In this document: positions 7,601-16,423 of the stretch, piece by piece
How positions within the stretch are numbered: position 1 is the first letter of the stretch
How the letters are laid out: every line of letters begins with the position of its first letter
Source of the DNA: Stercoripulliclostridium_A sp045577735
GTDB lineage: Bacteria; Bacillota; Clostridia; Christensenellales; DTU072
Assembly (NCBI GenBank): GCA_045577735.1
Contig: JAZNIY010000012.1
Location: 1 to 26,935, forward strand
Length of the DNA: 26,935 bases
Direction: 5' to 3'
Notes under the pieces: model-generated
Told to the model about the DNA's origin: nothing
Database searches by the model: none
What the model saw: the letters and a program-made list of their open reading frames with translations, nothing else
Translations under genes and position numbers: made by a program

Positions 7601-10600
7601 CGGAAACGGGAATGTTACGTGCTCTAATGGGGAATTGAACTTGTAGCGTTGTACCGTAAACGGTCATTTCTGCCATTATGAGCATGTATTTTTCACCGAT
7701 GCTACCCGTTATAACGCCGTGTTTCTTCAAGTGGTCTTCGTCATATTTCCATTCAACGTCCACGGAGTGGAAGGGAATGGTGGATCCACTAAAGATTACG
7801 TATACGTCTTCGGGGAAAGCGATGTTGTAGGGGTCAATGTAGAACTCGTCGCGAGCTTGTTGATAGTTATTAGTTGCACCTTCGGGTACTTCGGAAAGTA
7901 TGGCGCTTTCACCATTCTTCAACACGTAGGTGTACTCAACTTGTCTGTTAGTGGTTTGTAGATCCAACGTGAGGTAGCTACCAAGGTTACCCTCGTCCTC
8001 TACGAAATCGTAAAGTTGAGAGGTATGCGTTTCGCCGTTTGCTACGTATTGAACGCGGAACTTTCTAATCTTGGCAACGATGTCACTACCATAAACGCTT
8101 GTTCCTACTAGAGAAATGTCACGGCTGATAACCCATTCTACGTCAATGAGCGTAATTTCGGAGCCTAATGCAAGTAGTCCCTCACTTGCAACGCTACCTG
8201 CTTCGTATGCGTTAGCAAAAGTGAGATATAGGCTGGAGGGCAAGTTATAGTTACTTCTTGCAAAGCCACCGGTTGAGAGAGGATACATTACGTTAGTGCT
8301 ACCATCCACGGTGAATAGTCTGTCGTCGCTAGGAGTGGGGTCTACTACGAAGGTGTAATTCTTTTGTAGCTTGCCATCTCTTTCAATGGTGGTCATCAAG
8401 GGATAGAAACTGCCCTCTTTTGCAACGTTGGTGTAACCACTTTCGGTGGTAGATATGCTTACCGGTGAACGATTCAAATAGGTTACGTTTACGGCAAACT
8501 TGAATATGGTGCCGTTGCCATCCCCTGAGGTTACGTTACAGTATACGAGCTTGCTTCCACCACTGAGTGAGAAGTTGTATATGCTTTCAGGATTGCTTGC
8601 ATCGGTTATTTCCCAATCAACGTTAACTTCGCCAAGATAGATTAGCGTTTGTGCGTCAAGGTTCAATTTACCTCTTGCAAGAGCCTTCGTGGGGATAACA
8701 GGGTTCAAGGGGTCGATAACTATGTCGATTTCACCACTTTGTGCATATCCCTCTTCGCTAGAGTCGGACAAGTCGAATTTGAGTTCGTCAATACCAACTT
8801 GTTGGGCATCGAACTTGTATACCTTTTCGGTGGTAATGGAGTTACCTTCCGCCGTCTTATATCTATTGAGGAAGGTGATGGAACCTTGCTCGGAAGAGTT
8901 GCTCATGTCTTCCTTGTTCCATACCATTACAACTCTGCTCTTTAGGTCGCTATCAACGTAATATTCGGGGTAGAAGGTGATAATTTCCGTTCTGCGCTCG
9001 CTGTTGTTATTGGTTACTATGAAGGATACTTTGAACTCGGGAAGAATGGATACCAACGTGAAATCGTTAAATTCAACAACGTTATCAACGAGGTCCTCAA
9101 CGGCGTTGAAGGTCCAGGTATCTGCATAGAAGGTCATTTCCATAATTTGTCCCTTCGTGCGTGCTTCACCCTCTCCGTCACCAACGTAACCGTAGAGATT
9201 GTATTTAAATCCACCAAGAACCTTAACGTCATCGTCAACTAGAAGTTCGCTTCCTTCAGCATCCTTAGCCCAAACTACGTTGGGAACAACGGGAGTTAGT
9301 TGAGAAATGAATGCGGGAACATAGGCTTCAATATCGGCTAATACAACACCCTCTTCTCTTGCATCAAGTACGTCCTTACCGAATAGAGAAACGGTGGACT
9401 TATTGTTGGTTAGTCTGTCAACCAAGCTGTCGATTGCGCCAATTTCCGTTACGTCCAACTTATAGCCTAAGCTTAGGTCACGGAAATCGCTCTCACTCAA
9501 AGTGCTGGGAAGATCTTGTACCCTCATTGCAAAGGGATTGGTTGCTTCGTATTCAGTGGGATATTGGCTAGGACGAGTCAAGGTTCTATCCAATACGTAA
9601 ACTTGCATTACGAAGAATTGTTCTTTATCGTTATCGTCAAAGCTACTCAATGAAGAATAGAACAAGTAGCTTGCGCCTTCATAATCGCCACCATTGTATA
9701 GGTAGTCACCGTTTTCTAGGTAGGTGAATTTGCTGGTAGCACTTTCGAGCGACCACTTAACGGGTTGAGAAACGTATTCGCTTGCACCCTTATACTTAAA
9801 CTCTGCCGTCGTGGGCAATGCAAACGTGCTTCTATCGTAAGGATCGATATAGTAAATACCATTTACCAAAGCACTACTATTTTCACCGGTCTTGGAGGAG
9901 TAATATACCTCTTCTACTTCACGGTTGGGGAAGGATACTACTAGAAGAACGCCGTTGTTACCATCAGGAAGGGTTACCCTCAAAATGATTTCTTCGTTTG
10001 CAGTATATCCATACTTCGCATCCAAAGTATGTCCCTTGTTATTGTAGGTCAACTCGGTAATTTCTTCAAAATTAGCCTTGTCTTGCTTGTAACGGATTTC
10101 ATACTTAACGTTATCGGTTTCGGTAAATTGATAGGATATGCTACCAAAGCTTACCTTAATATCCTTAGGTAGTACGAAGGTGCCGTTACCATCGTATTTG
10201 TATTGATCGTAAACCAAATCGTTGGCGCTGACGTCGTACTTCTCGTGGCTTATTTGACCATAAGAGAGCTTGTTAACTTCAACGAACAATCTGATTTCTT
10301 GGGTTTCATCGTTGTAACCCTTTATGCTGTTGGTTGCAAGTAGAGTACGGTTTAGACCGGCAGAAGTGATATCTGCCTTAATCTTTTCAATATCGAACTC
10401 TAGGCCGTCAGAGCCGTCCTTTACGTAGTTGGTACTGGGAATCCAAGCGCCCACCAAGGGGAATTTGATTTCAATATTGCTAATATACGACGAGGTTTGG
10501 TCGGGTATAATCGCCGTGGGGAGATGTTGTATGAAGTTGTCAAGGGGTAGATAATCGTATACGTTTTCGATATAGATTGTACCGTCTACAACTTGATATA

Positions 10601-13600
10601 GTCCCTTTTCCTCGGTGTGATACTTGGTGAAGTTAACGTTCTTTGCGTAGAAGTTAATGTGTCTTCTAAACTTTTGACCATTGGGTAGCGTGGTGGAAAG
10701 TTTAATGATACGCGTGGTGGTAAATCCAAAGAATTCCGATTCAATATGGGTTACCTGAGTACCTACGCCCAAAGTCTTGTCACCATTTAGGCTGGTGACG
10801 GCTTCGTCTACCACCCATACCAATGCATTAGCGCCCTTGTACTCAACGTTACCACTGTGAACGTATTCAACGGTGAAGGAATCACCTAGTTGATAGCCCG
10901 AACTATAGTTATACAATAGTCCACCTTCAGCGTCAAAGGTTTCTACCTCTTCGTTGTAGGCTTCGTCGGGACCGATTTCGGTGCTGTCCTTCAAGAATGA
11001 AAGGGTGAGAGTGAAGGTTTGAACACAGCTACCCTTGGTTATCTTTTCGATTACCATACGGAAGATAACGTGAGTTGCAGTAATTTCTACGTTGGGATCG
11101 CTGGTGGTTGTATTGCCGTATATCAAATCGTCAAAGTTTGCGGGAAGCTCTAACTCGATATTGGTCATTCTAGTGGTGTCGGCAAATGACAACGATACGT
11201 TGGTGAAGAGATATTCAACGTATTCACTAGGAGTACATAATCCGTCAAGATTACTTAATGCAAAGAACTTGTTGAAGGTTACGTTAATGGTGTTTTCACC
11301 GGAAACGGTTATGATTTGATGTCCGTTTGCACCATATAGAGGTACGGTTGCTCCGTCTATTACTTGGGTTTCTCCCTTGACGCTTACTAGCGAGGTATCG
11401 AGGATAACTGCGCTAACGTTGTTGTCGTCCTTTGCAGACAAATTCTTATCAAAGTTACTAAAGTTGATGTCACCAAGCACTCTGGGAAGAACCATAAATC
11501 CCATTTGGATGTTTTGTTCTTGTACGGTGCCCTTTCTAATAGTACCTCTTAGGAAGATGATATCGTCCGTGTACTTACCCATATTATAATAGGTAGAAGA
11601 ACCGAGGGGGCTTTGTAGTACTGCTAGGAATTCGTCAAGGTTTATCCAGTCGATATCAATAGCATTGCCATAGGTACGGTTTGCGCCACCTTCGTCACCT
11701 ACGTTGAAGGCAACGTCAATCTTTTTGATGCCACCGTCAAGCGACAAGTCGTTGTACAACTTTTGTGCAACCTCGTCATAGGTGTCTATCTTCATATAGG
11801 ATATAGTACCATCGGGGCTGGTTAGCTCGAAGCTGTCGATAGATGCCAAACCATAAATACGATTGGTTGCTATTTGCTTGGAAGTATATTGAAGGTTGAG
11901 CTCTATGGTTTGTTCAAGTACGCCCGAAGTGTCCGTCGTGCTCTTAACGTCTGCAAATACGGTTACAATGCCACCTGCAGGGTTAACTATGTAATCTTCT
12001 GCCTTAATGCGTACGCCGTTATCGTAAAGATACCACTCGGTGTCGAAATCTTTGGGAGCCATTCCACTAATTTCGGGGAATTCTAGGCGTACGGAGGTGG
12101 GGAATTCGAAGGGTTCGTAGGGGTTGAGGCCCTTGCCGTCTTGACCTAAAATAAAATACTTTCTGGTTACTTCAACTTGGTCACTAACGCCCTCTTTAAT
12201 TTCGGTACCTTGTGCGTTGTATCTCTTAATAATGCTTTCAAGTTCGCCGGTTGAGTTGTAGAAGCGTATATTGCTGTACCCAATAGAGTGGTTATGGATA
12301 ACCATTTCTAGAGTTTGGGTGAGTTCGCCATCGCCTATAACGCCTCTTACGCGCATGAAGCTTTCTTCTGCAAAGGCATTCTTAACTATTACGTTGTCAC
12401 CCTCTTCTTTTAGAATATTGTTTTCTATAATCCAAGTTACGGGATAACCCAAAACTTGCTCTCTGCCTTGGTAAACAACCTTAACGTATACCATTGAGGG
12501 CAAGCTCTTGTCTTGGATTTTAGTGCTGTATGGGTCAAAGTCAAAGTAATCGCTTTCTACGCTTTCGTTTGCGCTAAAGCTTGCAAGCGATACTTTAACG
12601 GCCTCTCTTAGCGTAGTTTCACTGTTGATGGTTACGCCGTCTTCAAGATATTGAATGGAGGTGTAAGCAACGGTTGTCAACGCTCTCGTGCCTATAACAC
12701 GGGTGGGGCAAACAACTTCCAAGGTAACGGCTTGGGTGCCACCTGTCATGGCGTCACCAAATGTACAAGTCGTGTACTTGGTCTTACCATTGTTCAATGG
12801 GTGTACTGAGCGGTCGATAGTTACGTTATCAGCTTCCTTAATGGACCAGTCGAGTGCTTTGTCATAATATCCGTCGCAAAGAGGATCGGTGTTCACGTAA
12901 TCTTGGGGTTCGTTACCAATAATTCTATAGTGACCGGTTTCAAAGTAAATTCTTACCTCGTTGTTCTCGTCAGTTATGGCGGGAATGGTGTAGGTGGAAG
13001 TTACCAAGCTGTCTATCGTATAGTAGCCGGGGTTTTCACTATTAATTTGAACGTGAGAAACCTTCTTGGCTTGTACCTTGACTACGATAGCCATATCGAG
13101 GGTCTTGTACTTTTGAACTAGGGTATATTCACCACCTGAATAGGTGATCATGTTTTCGTTAAAGCCCCAATCAAACTCGGTCAAGTATTCGTTTATAACC
13201 TTGCTTGAGCCAAAGTGATCGTAGAAGCTAAGAACTAGGGTGCTGGTGGACAAGCCACTACCATCGTTTTCCTCTCTATACTTGAAGGGATAATAGCTTT
13301 CTCCCCTAGCGTCTGCGGCTCTCTTTTCAATAGCGTATTGATACGGGTCTATCTTTACGCGCGCGACAATAGGTATATTATTATAATAGTCGCCTGCGTC
13401 TACCTTAAAGTTTCTACCTATAACGCTAATTTCGGCATCGAAAACTTCTTCGGAAATGGATCCTTTACCTATGACTATTTTGTAAAGATCCTTCTTAAGA
13501 CCACCCATCAAGTTTTGAACGTTGCTGTTGTTGTAGGGGAAGTCTACGAATTCATAGGGCAAGTAACCGAACGAGCCGTCCTCATATTGAACGTAAATGG

Positions 13601-16382
13601 TATCGGGAATGGGGTTTTCAACAGCGGGGTCTATTACCATTTGATAATAGGTGCTATCGTTACCATCGTACAATTCCCTAACCCTCTTGGTGCCGTTTTC
13701 AATATCGGTTATGTACATTCTGTAGGTTACGTTATAACCAAGCAACCTTGCGGTGGGATAATATTCATATTGACCGGTAACGAAGTTTACGGAATCGGGA
13801 TCGAAGGTAAGAACGAAGTCGATTGCCTTGGTCGCAAACGAAACGCTTGCGCTTTCTACCCACTTTGCTTCGTAACGGGTAGCCCAGCTTTCCTCTTCCA
13901 CGATGTTTACAACGGGGGTTACGTATTCGCTAGCATCGGCTAAACCGGTGGGAGCATCAAAGTCAATATTTACTTTAAGCTCTGCTATGAAGTCTTCTAC
14001 ACCCAAGATATCATACAAAGGATCCCTTAGCTTTTCGCCCGTCTTTTGGTTGTATAGAGGGCTAATAATCATGTGTATGAAGTCGGACGCAGGCATACTT
14101 ACGGCGCACTTGTCACAAGTGCCGTCTTTGTTGCCGTCAATGTGTTCGCCAAGGTTGATACTTGCATCGCTAGCAAGAATTTCCAATGCGTTAACGATGG
14201 TGTCGAACTCCCAAAGTGCTTTGTTTTGTGAAAGCTCGCCAATGAGTTCTATCACAACGCTTCTGGACATCTTGTACTTAACGTCCAAATCGTAGTTGGT
14301 AATGAGCAAATCGTCGGGGTTATTAATGTCGGAGCAAATATCAACGAAGTTTCTTACGCCGTCTTTGTCGCTAATCTTAACCTTTGCGTTTACAAAGAAG
14401 TTGTTGCCCGTTTGCCACAAATCCATATTGATTAGCAGACTATCGCTTACCTTTAGTTCTTTTTGCGTGTTTACGCCCGTTATATCACCTATAAACAAGC
14501 CCATCAGCTTGGAAATATCGTTGTTTTCCTTTCCTTGAGTACGAATGGTACCCTCAACGTGTACGTTGATGGTTTCGGGGTTTTCAAACTCTTCGAAGGT
14601 GTCGAAATAACCAATTTCCTTTCTGTCGGGGAATACAACGTCAAGGCCGTCCTTGTCTACGCCCACGTTATTCAAAGACATGATGAAGAGGTCTTCATCG
14701 TTTGCGCGTGCAGTAATGGTAATACCATCGTTAACGGTGTCCCAAGCAAGCTCAAGAGCAAGATTATCGAAGTATCCGAGGTCTATAATTTGCTTAATTA
14801 GACCCTCTTCCAAACCTAGGCTGTTAGCAAGAATGGAAACTATGGTTGCGTCCGATTCGCCTATGATTTCAGCAATAAGTTCGTTATCGATGGTGAGATA
14901 GAATACGCCGTTTTCACTTCTTATTTTGGAAATATACTTTTGGAATTGTGCGTTATCCTTTAATGAGAAGCCCCCTTCCTCATCGGTACCGTTTTGGCTA
15001 TTGTCGCCGTCGGTTTGAGGAGGCGTGAATACGTCACTAAAATCAATTTGGAGTAGACTTAGCGCTCTTTCAAGCATGATTTGTATCTCTTCCGACATAT
15101 TAAGCCCACTAATTTGAACACGAGGAAGACCTAGCTTATCGTAGCTCATAAAGTCGCCAAGATATTTGTCAAACAAGCCCTTACTGTCAAGATATACCAT
15201 TCCGTCCTTGTACATTGCACCAAAAATTCTCTCCTCGATAGCGTATGAGAAGTCTTGGTTTTCCGTACGATGAACGATGTCTATGAATAGTTCGTTAATA
15301 GAGTTGTCTTCTGCACTAAAGTTGCCTTGAATTTCAGCGTCGAAGGTTTGGTCGAAAGCGGGAATATAAACGTCACCTACAAAGTGCATTGCGCTTACGC
15401 TTCTGCTTTCATAATGGTTGTTTTCGGGGTTATCGAATTTGGTTAATCTGATTTCCCCTTTTTCGTATGAGGTGGAGTAGTTAACGTCAAGATAATAGGT
15501 GTCGATGTTGTTAGCTTGGTTTCCTGCAAAGTTAATGTGGAAATCTCTTATGCTTTGTTCACCAGTAGGTTCAACGTTAAATACCGTGAGCATTTCGGCG
15601 TTAAATCTACCAATTTGGACCTTTCCGAGATCGCTTAGCGTAAAGCCCATAAATTTATTGGTAAGAGCATCAAGGCGTGTGCCGAATACTGCAATATTGT
15701 TGCTTATGAAGTTGTTAACTTTGGTCTTGATAAGGTCAAGGTTTACGTCCTTAACGGAAACGTTATATTCGCTGTCAGAGAGGATAATCTTAGTAATATT
15801 TTGGCTTTCTGCCATGTTTGCCATTCCTTCGATGGTGTCTGCAAAGTTAACCGAGAATAACGTATGCTCCATATCGAGAATGGTAACGGATTCAAAGAAT
15901 AGTCTGAAGGTGGAGGTACCGCCAAATCCCTCCATCATCATATATTCTTCGCCCATTTGAACGTACAAGTCATTGTCTACGTAGTAGATAAACATGGTGT
16001 TTGCTTCTTCAACGTAGTCGAAGATACGCACCATAATTTCGCTGTCTTGGGCACGTTCCAAATCATAGTTTGCTTGGTACTCTATTCCTACGTTAACGGA
16101 ATTAGCAATAAGCGTATAATTGGAATCTACGTAGCGCGTTCCCGTCGTCTTTTCGTCAATGATATCGCCAGTTTTAACCAAGCCGTTTCTAATCTCGTTA
16201 AAGATTTGTGCCTTGTTTATCGTGCTGGACGAAACGGGTGGATTGTCTCCACCTATCGTGTTATCGTTATTAGACGATCCGCCGTTGTCGGGTGTTTCTC
16301 CCGATGGGCTACATGCTAGTAACGCAAAGATAAGCGCTACTGTTAGTAAAATCAGAATTAATCTCGGTAGTTTTCTGTTCAT
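4680..16382 (-). CDS. Giant multidomain surface lipoprotein A with C-terminal beta-helix (3900 aa)
   Basis: The product (about 430 kDa) is intact. Lipobox L21-L22-A23-C24 is followed by a Ser/Gly/Asn/Pro linker, so it should be a lipid-anchored extracellular protein. Residues about 50-850 match the N-terminal region of protein B: LTNK..GF..S.LG near 236-250, VGD..IP..D near 334-347, and an H..D.N.DG.CD.C motif at 747-759. About 850-3190 is a chain of beta-rich domains, many carrying DPY, LP, a V.F.G strand and Trp, and ending in V..R strands. Residues about 3190-3650 hold MBG/YDG-like repeats (AG.Y.V.V...NY..., I.K..V). Residues 3661-3900 form a right-handed parallel beta-helix with short S/N-rich coils. 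The start is ATG at 16382, eight bases after GGGAGGA; a GTG reading from 16415 would place 11 extra residues before the signal peptide. No LPXTG or transmembrane segment follows. The ligand is unknown. Confidence 0.9.
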   Translation of the reverse strand: MNRKLPRLILILLTVALIFALLACSPSGETPDNGGSSNNDNTIGGDNPPVSSSTINKAQIFNEIRNGLVKTGDIIDEKTTGTRYVDSNYTLIANSVNVGIEYQANYDLERAQDSEIMVRIFDYVEEANTMFIYYVDNDLYVQMGEEYMMMEGFGGTSTFRLFFESVTILDMEHTLFSVNFADTIEGMANMAESQNITKIILSDSEYNVSVKDVNLDLIKTKVNNFISNNIAVFGTRLDALTNKFMGFTLSDLGKVQIGRFNAEMLTVFNVEPTGEQSIRDFHINFAGNQANNIDTYYLDVNYSTSYEKGEIRLTKFDNPENNHYESRSVSAMHFVGDVYIPAFDQTFDAEIQGNFSAEDNSINELFIDIVHRTENQDFSYAIEERIFGAMYKDGMVYLDSKGLFDKYLGDFMSYDKLGLPRVQISGLNMSEEIQIMLERALSLLQIDFSDVFTPPQTDGDNSQNGTDEEGGFSLKDNAQFQKYISKIRSENGVFYLTIDNELIAEIIGESDATIVSILANSLGLEEGLIKQIIDLGYFDNLALELAWDTVNDGITITARANDEDLFIMSLNNVGVDKDGLDVVFPDRKEIGYFDTFEEFENPETINVHVEGTIRTQGKENNDISKLMGLFIGDITGVNTQKELKVSDSLLINMDLWQTGNNFFVNAKVKISDKDGVRNFVDICSDINNPDDLLITNYDLDVKYKMSRSVVIELIGELSQNKALWEFDTIVNALEILASDASINLGEHIDGNKDGTCDKCAVSMPASDFIHMIISPLYNQKTGEKLRDPLYDILGVEDFIAELKVNIDFDAPTGLADASEYVTPVVNIVEEESWATRYEAKWVESASVSFATKAIDFVLTFDPDSVNFVTGQYEYYPTARLLGYNVTYRMYITDIENGTKRVRELYDGNDSTYYQMVIDPAVENPIPDTIYVQYEDGSFGYLPYEFVDFPYNNSNVQNLMGGLKKDLYKIVIGKGSISEEVFDAEISVIGRNFKVDAGDYYNNIPIVARVKIDPYQYAIEKRAADARGESYYPFKYREENDGSGLSTSTLVLSFYDHFGSSKVINEYLTEFDWGFNENMITYSGGEYTLVQKYKTLDMAIVVKVQAKKVSHVQINSENPGYYTIDSLVTSTYTIPAITDENNEVRIYFETGHYRIIGNEPQDYVNTDPLCDGYYDKALDWSIKEADNVTIDRSVHPLNNGKTKYTTCTFGDAMTGGTQAVTLEVVCPTRVIGTRALTTVAYTSIQYLEDGVTINSETTLREAVKVSLASFSANESVESDYFDFDPYSTKIQDKSLPSMVYVKVVYQGREQVLGYPVTWIIENNILKEEGDNVIVKNAFAEESFMRVRGVIGDGELTQTLEMVIHNHSIGYSNIRFYNSTGELESIIKRYNAQGTEIKEGVSDQVEVTRKYFILGQDGKGLNPYEPFEFPTSVRLEFPEISGMAPKDFDTEWYLYDNGVRIKAEDYIVNPAGGIVTVFADVKSTTDTSGVLEQTIELNLQYTSKQIATNRIYGLASIDSFELTSPDGTISYMKIDTYDEVAQKLYNDLSLDGGIKKIDVAFNVGDEGGANRTYGNAIDIDWINLDEFLAVLQSPLGSSTYYNMGKYTDDIIFLRGTIRKGTVQEQNIQMGFMVLPRVLGDINFSNFDKNLSAKDDNNVSAVILDTSLVSVKGETQVIDGATVPLYGANGHQIITVSGENTINVTFNKFFALSNLDGLCTPSEYVEYLFTNVSLSFADTTRMTNIELELPANFDDLIYGNTTTSDPNVEITATHVIFRMVIEKITKGSCVQTFTLTLSFLKDSTEIGPDEAYNEEVETFDAEGGLLYNYSSGYQLGDSFTVEYVHSGNVEYKGANALVWVVDEAVTSLNGDKTLGVGTQVTHIESEFFGFTTTRIIKLSTTLPNGQKFRRHINFYAKNVNFTKYHTEEKGLYQVVDGTIYIENVYDYLPLDNFIQHLPTAIIPDQTSSYISNIEIKFPLVGAWIPSTNYVKDGSDGLEFDIEKIKADITSAGLNRTLLATNSIKGYNDETQEIRLFVEVNKLSYGQISHEKYDVSANDLVYDQYKYDGNGTFVLPKDIKVSFGSISYQFTETDNVKYEIRYKQDKANFEEITELTYNNKGHTLDAKYGYTANEEIILRVTLPDGNNGVLLVVSFPNREVEEVYYSSKTGENSSALVNGIYYIDPYDRSTFALPTTAEFKYKGASEYVSQPVKWSLESATSKFTYLENGDYLYNGGDYEGASYLFYSSLSSFDDNDKEQFFVMQVYVLDRTLTRPSQYPTEYEATNPFAMRVQDLPSTLSESDFRDLSLGYKLDVTEIGAIDSLVDRLTNNKSTVSLFGKDVLDAREEGVVLADIEAYVPAFISQLTPVVPNVVWAKDAEGSELLVDDDVKVLGGFKYNLYGYVGDGEGEARTKGQIMEMTFYADTWTFNAVEDLVDNVVEFNDFTLVSILPEFKVSFIVTNNNSERRTEIITFYPEYYVDSDLKSRVVMVWNKEDMSNSSEQGSITFLNRYKTAEGNSITTEKVYKFDAQQVGIDELKFDLSDSSEEGYAQSGEIDIVIDPLNPVIPTKALARGKLNLDAQTLIYLGEVNVDWEITDASNPESIYNFSLSGGSKLVYCNVTSGDGNGTIFKFAVNVTYLNRSPVSISTTESGYTNVAKEGSFYPLMTTIERDGKLQKNYTFVVDPTPSDDRLFTVDGSTNVMYPLSTGGFARSNYNLPSSLYLTFANAYEAGSVASEGLLALGSEITLIDVEWVISRDISLVGTSVYGSDIVAKIRKFRVQYVANGETHTSQLYDFVEDEGNLGSYLTLDLQTTNRQVEYTYVLKNGESAILSEVPEGATNNYQQARDEFYIDPYNIAFPEDVYVIFSGSTIPFHSVDVEWKYDEDHLKKHGVITGSIGEKYMLIMAEMTVYGTTLQVQFPIRARNIPVSEETEDGQTTMKPLKAGTIYVLAGLPVEQQLPTKLYYRFDYEDGSSEIAAVPLSFPATSVSTIQTNVVGREYSNIKAKLGLVDDDNVVFTVKVIDPKLYALRSTVENSAIGDSVPAQGYVNGGFVYDYIAIGVNAAGVYVPGPETNILPDRVIISEDGEYMEIMNIIYDMENMTATIECRYTFLSFEDSPSLSGDKDPTSENSNKMFLTFSVPIKSYSYNWLEETTAEFATPVLRFPLGTIVTASDMPLTVSGIAPIWELDSLNHNKAGEYIATCYYKNAYGNIITGEVTIIIERRRITSNDFTWVEDAEGINFRDRVYDGRVLNVMDYIQLGEFLREDGSYGPLNFSVLYSIDGRQNWQTEQPTQVKERDDSPDYFVRIVVNDDDDYNYTHYIDYKMVISKRIIDEESIYFYSESDPLGNHVKITESEYSYVDKNGSNASKMIKQVSFEYNGLERIPMVGGIPRGADAIIQYAEYDPNASQQAYNSNSGPINVGTYIMRVRFNEDQRNYVIGDVEFTILIHITKKEVVYTLSPTYEYTGEYFDVPVNGLPEVLGDIQVTYSYVYVTDSGEVALAPGSKIKDAGTYMVTVMINGGKNYPNANVDGTYTTLYQQPITVNKRKVILNVNSVSSEYLDPLKPFDSALTLVSASNPEEPGLIGRYDTNLELVFGDIDVVWTDGVLTYKHMVGSYPLTVVNKENMLAKANANEEKANGFHRNYEFVAINDGVYQIVAERENTRIIENKEQLTQALQQLRDGDTAIWYFLAGDYGKISINVNASVSIIGSYDLSSDEEIIAVSFEQVVVNKGAVLLDIVKFKDIANDASVKLGKDASSLTVSRSEFTRKNATMLTNSTAIGTAVGYSNTIYISDTYFMGYATAIYMLGGSLELRNSKLYQNMNGVYLQKGNLVLDTNEFIGNRGSAVNIAYSKATLSIFDNTFDSNDIAIKTSVALRNDIRVQNVFAQNTITFEGWKEEE

Positions 16383-16390
16383 TACTATTA

Positions 16391-16417
16391 TCCTCCCGGT
16401 GGAGCGTTGCTCCACCG
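16391..16417 (-). promoter_or_regulatory. Perfect hairpin abutting the Shine-Dalgarno sequence of giant gene A
   Basis: Between the stop of B and the start of A, the transcript has CGGTGGAGC, loop AAC, GCTCCACCG: a perfect 9-bp GC-rich stem at 16397-16417. The last base of its 3' arm is the first G of the ribosome site GGGAGGA (16391-16397), eight nt before the ATG. The stem begins only 6 nt after the UAA of B. There is no U-run, so it is not a terminator. A ribosome stopping at the end of B would be expected to disturb the stem, suggesting coupling or setting of the A:B ratio. It could also protect or define an mRNA processing end. Confidence 0.75.
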
Positions 16418-16423
16418 TTTAAT

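Noticed and set aside
13338..13943. A 201-codon open frame on the plus strand inside gene A, and a similar 205-codon frame at 4000-4617
   Set aside because: Both lie opposite well-supported minus-strand genes and have no ribosome site or recognisable domain. They are antisense shadows of the long real frames.
16383..16415. An 11-residue N-terminal extension of protein A starting at GTG 16415
   Set aside because: The codons run through the intergenic hairpin and the ribosome site, and would put a polar stretch with Glu before the signal peptide. The ATG at 16382 has GGGAGGA eight bases upstream.
16397..16417. Reading the B-A hairpin as a terminator
   Set aside because: No U-run follows the stem on the minus strand, and the next bases form the ribosome site of A.
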